Assembly: GCA_964575225.1 (NCBI GenBank) | Contig: CAZNQW010000041.1 | Location: 1-20,484 of the forward strand | Source: CAZNQW01 sp964575225 | GTDB lineage: Bacteria > Chloroflexota > Anaerolineae > JAAYZQ01 | Direction: 5' to 3' | Length of the DNA stretch: 20,484 nucleotides | In this document: one piece after another, positions 14,089-20,484 of the stretch | Layout of the letters: each line of letters opens with the position of its first letter | Numbering within the stretch: position 1 is the first letter of the stretch | Made by a program: the position numbers and the translations under genes | Notes under the pieces: model-generated | What the model saw: only the letters and a program-made list of their open reading frames with translations | Told to the model about the DNA's origin: nothing | Database searches by the model: none

Positions 14089-14859
14089 GTGACCAAGACC
14101 ATCGCTGTGGCGGGCAAGGGCGGGACCGGCAAGACCACGTTGACGGCATTGCTGATCGACTATCTAGTCCGCAATCGCAAGGGGTCTGTGTTGGCCATCG
14201 ACGCTGATCCCAGCACCAATCTGAATTTAGCCCTGGGCGTGCCGCTCTATGATACGGTGGGCGATGTCCGTGAAGAGACCGCAACCTCCATTGGGGGGAG
14301 CCAGGAGCTGTCGGGCATGACTAAATGGGATTATCTGGACATGCGCATCCAGGAGGCGCTGGTTGAAGAGACGGCTTTTGACTTGCTGGCTATGGGGCGA
14401 CCCGAGGGCCCCGGCTGTTACTGCGCAGCCAACAATATCTTGCGCACTTCGGTCGATCGCCTGTCGGAATCCTACGACTATGTCGTGATCGACAACGAAG
14501 CGGGCTTGGAGCACCTTAGTCGCCGCACGACCCGCGATGTCGATGTGCTATTTTTGGTGTCCGATCCCTCTTTGCGAGGGATTATCGCCGCGGCGCGGGC
14601 TGCCGAAGTGGTGAACGAACTCAAGACGGCGGTGGGAGCCACGTACCTGATCGTCAATCGCGTAATCGGCGGCGAGTTGTCCGAGTCTCTGAGGAAGGCC
14701 ATCGAGGAGAACAATCTCAAGCTGGCGGGCGTGATCCCTGCCGATCCGGCTGTGAATGAACTGGATGCGATGGGTGAGCCGCTGGTCAAGCTGCCCGACG
14801 ATTCACCCATCCGACGTTCATTCGAAGCCATCTTGAAAGCCGTGGACGGCGCCCTTTAG
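14089..14859 (+). CDS. cooC: CooC/AcsF-like nickel-insertion ATPase
   Basis: A 256-residue MinD/SIMIBI-class ATPase. It has the deviant P-loop with signature lysine, GKGGTGKTT (9-17), a DADPSTNLNLALG block (38-50), the GRPEGPGCYC motif with Cys110 and Cys112, and a switch II/Walker B stretch YVVIDNEAGLEHLSRRT (131-147). In CooC and AcsF the CxC pair binds nickel or zinc at the dimer interface, and the protein helps load nickel into CO dehydrogenase or acetyl-CoA synthase. No target enzyme is in the window, so the client is inferred. The frame is open upstream across the opposite gene, but GTG at 14089-14091 has a GGAGG site 7 bases before it and gives the family N-terminus, so it is the start. 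It is first in an operon of three. Confidence 0.88.
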   Translation: MTKTIAVAGKGGTGKTTLTALLIDYLVRNRKGSVLAIDADPSTNLNLALGVPLYDTVGDVREETATSIGGSQELSGMTKWDYLDMRIQEALVEETAFDLLAMGRPEGPGCYCAANNILRTSVDRLSESYDYVVIDNEAGLEHLSRRTTRDVDVLFLVSDPSLRGIIAAARAAEVVNELKTAVGATYLIVNRVIGGELSESLRKAIEENNLKLAGVIPADPAVNELDAMGEPLVKLPDDSPIRRSFEAILKAVDGAL

Positions 14860-14899
14860 GTCCAGACCGCCCGGCGTGCAGGATGGATGGAGGATGGCG

Positions 14900-15934
14900 A
14901 TGAAAGAGGCTTTGCTGTATTCCCAGCTCGAGGATCAGCAGGCGCGCTGTCATCTGTGCGCGCACCGATGTCTCATCGCGCCTGGGCGCAAGGGCGTGTG
15001 CCTGGTCCGCGAAAATCGAGAGGGCGTTTTGTACAGCCTGGTGTACGGTCGCCCGATCTCTCAGGCCGTCGATCCTATCGAGAAAAAACCGCTCTTTCAC
15101 TTTTTCCCCGGCAGCCGATCCTTTTCCATCGCCACCATGGGCTGCAACTTTCGCTGTACCTATTGCCAGAATGCGGATATCTCGCAGATGCCCCGTTCCC
15201 AAAGGGTGATCGCGGCCCCCTATGTGTCGCCTGAAGAGGTGGTGCGCGCTGCCCAGCAAGCGGGTTGCCGGTCTATCGCCTATACCTATACCGAGCCAAC
15301 CATCTTTTTCGAGTATAGCTACGACATTGCCCGGCTGGCCTACGCGGAGGGCATTGCCAATGTGTATGTGACCAATGGCTACATGACCGCCGAGATGCTG
15401 GATCTGTTTCAGGGAGTGGGTCACTCTCACGAGCCCTGGCTGGATGCCGCCAACGTAGATCTGAAAGCCTTTCGCGATGCGACCTACCGTACCGTTTGCG
15501 GGGCTCGCCTGCAACCGGTTCTCGATACCTTGATACGAATGAAGCAACTGGGCATCTGGGTGGAGGTCACCACGTTGGTGGTGCCGCAACTCAATGACTC
15601 GGCGGAAGAACTGCGGGACCTGGCGCAGTTTATTGCCACAGAGTTGGGGGTCGAGACGCCGTGGCATGTGAGCCGCTTTCATCCCTGCTACGAGATGCGA
15701 GACCGGGGTTCTACGTCCCCCCAGACGCTGCGTCGGGCTTATGCTCTGGGCCGCGAGGCCGGGTTGCGCTACGTCTATGTGGGCAACCTGCCTGAAGAAC
15801 ACCTGGAGGATACGCTCTGCCCAGCTTGCGGACAAAGGGTCATTGGGCGCTGGGGCTTTTATGTGACGGAGCGGCATATCCACGAGGGCCGGTGCGCCCA
15901 TTGCGGCGCCCTGTTGGATGGAGTTGGGCTCTAG
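14900..15934 (+). CDS. amrS: AmmeMemoRadiSam-system radical SAM enzyme
   Basis: A 344-residue radical SAM protein related to pyruvate formate-lyase activators. The 4Fe-4S/SAM motif is C82-x3-C86-x2-C89 in GCNFRCTYCQN. An N-terminal Cys set (17, 20, 24, 34) and a C-terminal CxxC pair of pairs (307, 310, 332, 335) fit the AmrS subfamily. The body contains YTYTEPTIFFEY and VDLKAF, as in that family. Its partners elsewhere are AMMECR1-like and MEMO1-like proteins, which are not in this window; its substrate is not established to my knowledge. ATG at 14900 is chosen because GGAGG lies 6 bases before it; in-frame ATG at 14894 and GTG at 14876 are worse placed. Forty bases follow the cooC-like stop. 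Confidence 0.9.
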   Translation: MKEALLYSQLEDQQARCHLCAHRCLIAPGRKGVCLVRENREGVLYSLVYGRPISQAVDPIEKKPLFHFFPGSRSFSIATMGCNFRCTYCQNADISQMPRSQRVIAAPYVSPEEVVRAAQQAGCRSIAYTYTEPTIFFEYSYDIARLAYAEGIANVYVTNGYMTAEMLDLFQGVGHSHEPWLDAANVDLKAFRDATYRTVCGARLQPVLDTLIRMKQLGIWVEVTTLVVPQLNDSAEELRDLAQFIATELGVETPWHVSRFHPCYEMRDRGSTSPQTLRRAYALGREAGLRYVYVGNLPEEHLEDTLCPACGQRVIGRWGFYVTERHIHEGRCAHCGALLDGVGL

Positions 15935-16003
15935 TATCCGTGTGTAGAGGGCCCATGATCGGCTGTCAGGCCGGTCAGGGGCTCATTGTGTATAGGGTGA
16001 GGA

Positions 16004-17425
16004 ATGCGCGTTTTATTTGTTGAAAAGCAGATCGACTATGAGCCTTTGGGTATTTTGTACCTGTCCAGTGTGCTAAAGAAGGCCGGGCACGAGGTGCGCC
16101 TGACGATTGCCTCTGACGAGGATCCGGCAACGGTGGCGCGTGAGTGGCAGCCCGATGTAGTGGGCTACAGTGTGTATACCGGTTCGCAGACCTATTATCG
16201 CGACTTGAACCTCCGCATCAAAGCTCAGGCGCCGGTCCTGTCGGTCTTTGGCGGTCCCCATCCTACCTACTTTCCCGAATTCATCGAGGAGCCGGGTGTA
16301 GATGTGATCTGTTTGGGCGAGGGCGAGGGGGCCATTCTCGATCTGGTGACGGCGCTGGAGGCCGGCGATCCCATAAAGGGCATTCCCGATCTGTGGGTGA
16401 AACGGGCAGATCAGATCTACCGCAACGCCGTCCGCCCGCTGGAGAACGACCTGGACCGCTTGCCCTTCCCCGACCGGGATTTGGTCTTTGATCGGGATCC
16501 GTTCATCCGGCAGAGCGGCATCAAGCACTTTATCACCAGTCGCGGCTGCCCTTACGATTGCACCTATTGTTTTAACCACGCCCTGGCCGAGCTGTATCGC
16601 GGCAAAGGCAAGCGACTGCGCCAGATGAGCATTGACCAAGTGATTGAGGAAGTCCAGGGGGTGCAGACTCGCCATCCCATGCAGTTTGTCGTTTTTTTGG
16701 ACGATCTATTTATTGTCAACACTGAGTGGCTGCGCGAGCTGGCGCAAAAATTTCCAAGCCGGGTGGGGTTGCCCTTTTTCTGTAATGTGCGGGCCAATCT
16801 GGTGGATGAAGAAAAGGTTGCGCTGCTCCGTCAAGCGGGATGTGTGAGTGTGGGAATGGGCCTGGAGACCGGCGACGCGGATCTGCGCAACGAGATCCTA
16901 CACCGCAATCTCTCGGACGAACAGATTATCGAGGCCAGCCGCCTGATCCGTGAGGCGGGCATCCAACTGCTGACAACCAACATGCTGGGGCTGCCCGGCG
17001 GCACGTTGGAGCTGGATTTTCAGACGCTGGCCCTGAATCACGCTTGCAAGCCGGCCTATGCCAACGCCTTCTTGTACCAGCCCTACCCCCGCACGGAGCT
17101 GGGTGAGTATGCTCGCAGCCACGGGTATGTGGAAGGCGATATTGACGACATCGATCCCTCGGCCTGGGAACGCTCGGTCCTGCGCTTTTCCAGCCCTGAG
17201 GAAAAACGGCAGATCCAGAATTTCAACAAGTTGTTCGCCCTGGCGGTCGAGTGGCCGAGGCTCACCGGGCTGGTGCGGCGCTTGATCAAGCTGCCGCCCA
17301 ATCCCCTGTTTCGCCTGTTGTACAAGGTGTGGAAAGGCTATGCCGTCAAGAGCCGCATTCACCCCTACAAACCTTCGCCCGGCGAATTTCTGCGGACCGT
17401 GCGGCGGTTCATGCGCTTTGACTGA
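16004..17425 (+). CDS. B12-binding-type radical SAM enzyme
   Basis: A 473-residue protein with an N-terminal cobalamin-binding-like Rossmann domain (about 1-130; PLGILYLSSVLKKAGHEV, VFGGPHPTYFPE, CLGEGEG) and a radical SAM core with C182-x3-C186-x2-C189 in SRGCPYDCTYC. The GMGLETGD stretch and an elongated C-terminal region follow, as in the BchE/HpnP-like class B methylase or cyclase group. No DxHxxG cobalamin signature is seen, which is normal for this class. Product is unknown; lipid, cofactor or natural-product methylation are all possible. It starts 69 bases after the amrS stop, likely in the same operon. The ribosome site is a close-set GGGTGAGG. It ends 12 bases from the convergent MATE gene. 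Confidence 0.88.
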   Translation: MRVLFVEKQIDYEPLGILYLSSVLKKAGHEVRLTIASDEDPATVAREWQPDVVGYSVYTGSQTYYRDLNLRIKAQAPVLSVFGGPHPTYFPEFIEEPGVDVICLGEGEGAILDLVTALEAGDPIKGIPDLWVKRADQIYRNAVRPLENDLDRLPFPDRDLVFDRDPFIRQSGIKHFITSRGCPYDCTYCFNHALAELYRGKGKRLRQMSIDQVIEEVQGVQTRHPMQFVVFLDDLFIVNTEWLRELAQKFPSRVGLPFFCNVRANLVDEEKVALLRQAGCVSVGMGLETGDADLRNEILHRNLSDEQIIEASRLIREAGIQLLTTNMLGLPGGTLELDFQTLALNHACKPAYANAFLYQPYPRTELGEYARSHGYVEGDIDDIDPSAWERSVLRFSSPEEKRQIQNFNKLFALAVEWPRLTGLVRRLIKLPPNPLFRLLYKVWKGYAVKSRIHPYKPSPGEFLRTVRRFMRFD

Positions 17426-18754
17426 GCCTGCTGCCGGTTAGACCTCGATCCCTTTCCATCGCCCGCTGCGCCAGCGGAAAAAGTTGCCGATGCCTCGGAT
17501 CGACATATCCAGGGCCATGGCCGTCCACGCGCCGGCCAACCCCCAGCCGAACACCAGCGCAAAGAGGTATCCCAACGGCAGGCGGATGAACCAGATGGTC
17601 GAGGCGGTCATGACCATGGGAAAACGGGTGTCGCCCGCGCCCCGCAGGCCGCCGGCAAAGACCATCGACGCCGCCAGCAGGGGTTGGATAAAGCCCACGG
17701 TGCGCAGCGGCAAGATGCCCAGGGCAATCACCTCGGGATCGTCGATAAAGAAACTGATGATCTGGGCAGGGAACAGCACCAGCATCAACCCCACAATTGA
17801 CATAACCACTGCGCTGATGCGATAGGCGGTGTACCCCCGCCGCTCGGCATCCTCGGGGTCTCGGGCGCCCAGGGCCTGTCCCACCAGAGTGGTGGCCGCC
17901 AGGGCAAAGCCAAATCCGGGCATGAAGGACAGCGACCAACCGTTGATGGCTACCTGATTGGCGGCATAGGCCAGGGTGCCCAGTGCTGCCAGGATGCGGG
18001 CAAAGAACATCTGACCGGTGCGCATCATCACTTGCTCGATGCCCGATGGCAGGCCAATGCGCAGAATACGCCGGATGAGGTCCAAGTCGAGGCGCAAACC
18101 GCGCAGTCGGAGTTTGAGACCCGAGCGCCCTTTGAGCAGAAGGACCATGACCAGGGTGCCGCCCGACAGATGCCCCGCGACCATGCCCAACGCCGAGCCG
18201 ACCACACCCAATTGGGGCAAGCCAAAGGGGCCGTTGATGGCCGTCCAAGCGACCACGACATTGACGACGTTGACGACCAGCATGACGTACAGGGGGGTGC
18301 GGGTGTCGCCTGCGCCGCGCAGGGAGGCGTTACCGATGTACATGAGAAAGGAAAAAAAGAGGACGCTGCTGGCCACGCGCAGATAGGACGTGCTGAAATC
18401 GACGACATCATCGGGCGCGCCCAGCAGCATCACCGCGGGCCGTGCGAGTGAGACGCCCAGCACCATGACCACCAATCCAAGGCCCGAACCCATTAATATC
18501 GCCTGGCGCAGGACCTGGTTGGCATTCTCCGGCTCTCGGGCCCCAATAAAGCGGGCGATCATCGCCGTGGCCCCGGTGCCGATGGCGCTGAACAGGGTGA
18601 CGGCCATCATGACCCACTGTTGGGCCAGGCCCACGGCGGCCAGAGGTGCAGCGCCCAGGTGGCCCACCAGAAAGGTGTGGACAATGCCGACCACCATGCT
18701 GAGAAGCTGTTCACCCATGGCAGGCATGGCCAGAGCGATCACTTCCCGGCGGAT
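17422..18754 (-). repeat. Tandem duplication unit, MATE copy 1
   Basis: Homologous DNA runs from the end of the convergent radical SAM gene through MATE codon 24 with no length change in the coding part (439 codons including the stop, as in copy 2). The 3' flank words CTGAGCCTG and CTGCCGGTTA (17422-17440) recur beside copy 2, so the unit includes some non-coding sequence. Confidence 0.75.
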
Positions 18755-18823
18755 GACCGCCTGATCCTTTTCGATGGGCCGGGCCGCCTGCGTGCGGCCG
18801 ATTGTAATTAATTCTGGTTTCAT
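17438..18823 (-). CDS. MATE-family efflux transporter, copy 1
   Basis: A 461-residue membrane protein with about 12 helices in two repeats of six, typical of MATE drug/metabolite:cation antiporters in the inner membrane. Recognisable stretches are GEQLLSMVVGIVHTFLVGHLG, RGAGDTRTPLYVML and the second-half counterpart RGAGDTRFPMV. The substrate is unknown. It is roughly 80% identical by eye to the next gene upstream, with the same C-terminus RWRSGRWKGIEV and no length difference after residue 23. The ATG at 18821-18823 gives the best N-terminus but has no clear ribosome site, so translation may depend on read-through from the 43-base-distant upstream gene, or the start may be wrong. An open extension further upstream is the neighbour's shadow. 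Confidence 0.9.
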   Translation of the reverse strand: MKPELITIGRTQAARPIEKDQAVIRREVIALAMPAMGEQLLSMVVGIVHTFLVGHLGAAPLAAVGLAQQWVMMAVTLFSAIGTGATAMIARFIGAREPENANQVLRQAILMGSGLGLVVMVLGVSLARPAVMLLGAPDDVVDFSTSYLRVASSVLFFSFLMYIGNASLRGAGDTRTPLYVMLVVNVVNVVVAWTAINGPFGLPQLGVVGSALGMVAGHLSGGTLVMVLLLKGRSGLKLRLRGLRLDLDLIRRILRIGLPSGIEQVMMRTGQMFFARILAALGTLAYAANQVAINGWSLSFMPGFGFALAATTLVGQALGARDPEDAERRGYTAYRISAVVMSIVGLMLVLFPAQIISFFIDDPEVIALGILPLRTVGFIQPLLAASMVFAGGLRGAGDTRFPMVMTASTIWFIRLPLGYLFALVFGWGLAGAWTAMALDMSIRGIGNFFRWRSGRWKGIEV

Positions 18824-18842
18824 GAGCTTGATGAGGCAGTTT

Positions 18843-20183
18843 CTGAGCCTGCGCCCAGACTGCCGGTTACACCTCGATTCCTTTCCATCGCCCGCTGCGC
18901 CAGCGAAGATAGTTACCAATACCACGGATCGACATATCCAGAGCCATGGCGGCCCAAGCACCGGCTAATCCCCAGCCAAACACCAGCGCAAAAAGATAGG
19001 CCAGCGGCAGCAGCACAAACCAGGTCGACAGACTGGTGAGTACCATGGGGAAACGGGTGTCGCCCGCGCCCCGCAGGCCCCCGGCAAAGACCATCGCTGC
19101 CGCCAACAAAGGCTGGACCAGCCCCACGGTGCGCAGCGGCAAGATGCCCAGGGCAATTACCTCAGGATCGTCGATGAAAAAGCCGACGATCTGGGCAGGG
19201 AACAGCGCGAGCAAAAGCCCCATCACGAACATGATACCCGCACCAATGCGAAAGGCGGTATAGCCCCGTCGCTCCGCACCCTCAGGGTCTCGGGCTCCCA
19301 AGCTTTGTCCCACCAGGGCGGTAGCGGCCAGCGAGAACCCAAACCCTGGCATGAAGGATAACGACCAGCCGTTAATGGCCACCTGGTTGGCGGCATACGC
19401 TAGTGTGCCCAACTCGGCCAGGATGCGGGCAAAAAACATCGCCCCCGCGCGCATCAGGAACTGCTCAACACCCGTAGGCAGACCGACGTGCAACATGCGG
19501 CGCATCAACTGCACGTCCACGCGCAATCCCTTGAGGCGAAGTTTGAGCCCTGAGCGTCCCTTGAGCAGGATCGCAATGACCAGGAGCCCGCCCACAAAGT
19601 GACCCGCGACCATGCCCAGCGCCGAGCCCACCACGCCCATTTGGGGCAGCCCAAAGGGGCCGTTGATGGCCGTCCAGGCGACCGCGACGTTAACACCGTT
19701 GACGACCAGCATGACGTACAGGGGGGTGCGAGTATCGCCTGCGCCACGAAGGCAGGCATTGCCCATGAACATCAGAAAGGAGAAAACGAGGACACTGCTG
19801 GCCACGCGCAAATAGGCGGCGCTCAGGTCCACGACATCGTCGGGCGCGCCCAGTAAAAGCACGGCAGGCCGCGCCAGCGACATGCCCAACACCACGACCA
19901 CCAGCCCAAAGCCGACGGCCATCATCGTTGCCTGACGCAGGACTCGATCGGCGTTTTCCGGCTCTCGGGCTCCGACAAAGCGGGCGATCATGACGGTGGC
20001 GCCGGTGCCAATGGCGCTGAAGAGCATGACGGCCATGAACGTCCACTGTTGGGCCAGGCCGACCGCCGCCAGGGGTGCGGCCCCCAGATGGCCCACCAGA
20101 AAGGTATGGACGATGCCAACCAGCATGCTGAGAAGTTGCTCACCCGTGGCGGGCACAGCCAGTGTCACCACCTCGCGACGAAT
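18843..20183 (-). repeat. Tandem duplication unit, MATE copy 2
   Basis: Counterpart of 17422-18754. CTGAGCCTG (18843-18851) and CTGCCGGTTA (18860-18869) are separated here by 8 bases absent from copy 1. Homology fades upstream of the IRREV codons of both genes. Confidence 0.75.
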
Positions 20184-20258
20184 GGTAGCCTGGTTTCTGA
20201 TCGGTAGGACGGCTTGGGCCGTGCCGAGTGCAGGGTTTCCCGGAATCACAGGTGTCAC
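18867..20258 (-). CDS. MATE-family efflux transporter, copy 2
   Basis: A 463-residue MATE transporter with the same 12-helix layout as copy 1, differing most in the first 25 residues and in scattered membrane positions. Both MATE halves have the RGAGDTR motif. It probably exports a cationic or amphipathic compound using a proton or sodium gradient; substrate cannot be inferred. Start is GTG at 20256-20258, overlapping the stop of the upstream ArsR-type gene in a GTGA junction, with a GAGG site 6-7 bases before it. This coupling argues that the regulator controls the transporters. The two copies could have diverged in substrate, or the duplication may raise dose. Confidence 0.92.
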   Translation of the reverse strand: MTPVIPGNPALGTAQAVLPIRNQATIRREVVTLAVPATGEQLLSMLVGIVHTFLVGHLGAAPLAAVGLAQQWTFMAVMLFSAIGTGATVMIARFVGAREPENADRVLRQATMMAVGFGLVVVVLGMSLARPAVLLLGAPDDVVDLSAAYLRVASSVLVFSFLMFMGNACLRGAGDTRTPLYVMLVVNGVNVAVAWTAINGPFGLPQMGVVGSALGMVAGHFVGGLLVIAILLKGRSGLKLRLKGLRVDVQLMRRMLHVGLPTGVEQFLMRAGAMFFARILAELGTLAYAANQVAINGWSLSFMPGFGFSLAATALVGQSLGARDPEGAERRGYTAFRIGAGIMFVMGLLLALFPAQIVGFFIDDPEVIALGILPLRTVGLVQPLLAAAMVFAGGLRGAGDTRFPMVLTSLSTWFVLLPLAYLFALVFGWGLAGAWAAMALDMSIRGIGNYLRWRSGRWKGIEV

Positions 20259-20484
20259 ATCGACCTCAAAGTGTCGGCCAATGCGGAAAGCGTTTGGCGA
20301 TCCACCGAATAGTATTTGGTGTTGCCCTCGCGGCGAATTTTCAAGACGCCCGCAGCGGCCATCAGATTCAGATGGCGAGAGACAGCCGGTTGGGAGATGT
20401 CCAAATTTTCGACAATTTCCTGAGCGTACAATTCCTTGTCACGGAGTAAATACAGAATATGCAGTCGGGTCTCATCGGCCAGCG
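20255..20484 (-). CDS. ArsR-family transcriptional regulator, C-terminal part
   Basis: Seventy-five complete codons before the stop; the 5' end runs off the window. The visible part has LADETRLHILYLLR, the recognition helix region ISQPAVSRHLNLM and the wing KIRREGNTKYYSVD, the standard ArsR/SmtB winged helix. The position of the ELCVCDL metal motif reads ELYAQEI, so the classical arsenic/cadmium thiol site on that helix is missing and the signal is probably not such a metal. Such proteins are usually dimeric repressors. It is coupled to MATE copy 2 by a 4-base overlap and likely controls both transporters; the promoter is outside the window. Confidence 0.85.
   Translation of the reverse strand, partial: LADETRLHILYLLRDKELYAQEIVENLDISQPAVSRHLNLMAAAGVLKIRREGNTKYYSVDRQTLSALADTLRSM

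Overview
The window is one end of a metagenome-style contig from a bacterium that looks like Chloroflexota, probably Anaerolineae or a close relative. This rests on recalled family features, not a search: the SecA carries the insertions I associate with that group, and the KaiC-like ATPase, multi-GAF kinase, CooC and AmmeMemoRadiSam genes fit. Bases 13-45 match the tail of the Illumina TruSeq adapter, so the extreme left end is not biological.

Left block, all on the minus strand (read right to left): a GNAT acetyltransferase, PRPP synthase (prs) and a giant SecA follow a strong promoter at 13941-13969. Downstream comes a second unit with its own promoter (5494-5522) abutting a perfect 20-bp palindrome: a winged-helix protein, a single-domain KaiC/RAD55-like ATPase, two 3-TM membrane proteins, a 1038-residue PAS-4xGAF histidine kinase, and the N-terminus of a phosphate acetyl/butyryltransferase cut off by the adapter. 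This looks like a signalling module tied to acyl-phosphate metabolism, though the partners' interaction is inferred.

The standout is SecA: 2177 residues instead of about 800-1000. Its motor and its C-terminal two-helix finger are intact. Between them sits an insertion of about 1200 residues that includes at least twelve tandem repeats, nine of exactly 63 residues, each built from two related half-units. The last half-unit runs straight into the two-helix finger.

Middle block, plus strand (14024-17425): a divergent promoter drives a CooC/AcsF-like nickel-insertion ATPase, an AmmeMemoRadiSam-type radical SAM enzyme and a B12-binding-type radical SAM enzyme. It suggests CO dehydrogenase or acetyl-CoA metabolism elsewhere in the genome.

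Right block, minus strand (17438-20484): a partial ArsR-family regulator is translationally coupled to two tandemly duplicated MATE efflux transporters. It converges on the radical SAM gene with only 12 bases between stop codons. No tRNA, rRNA, CRISPR array, insertion sequence or phage gene was seen, and no gene-free stretch exceeds about 270 bases.
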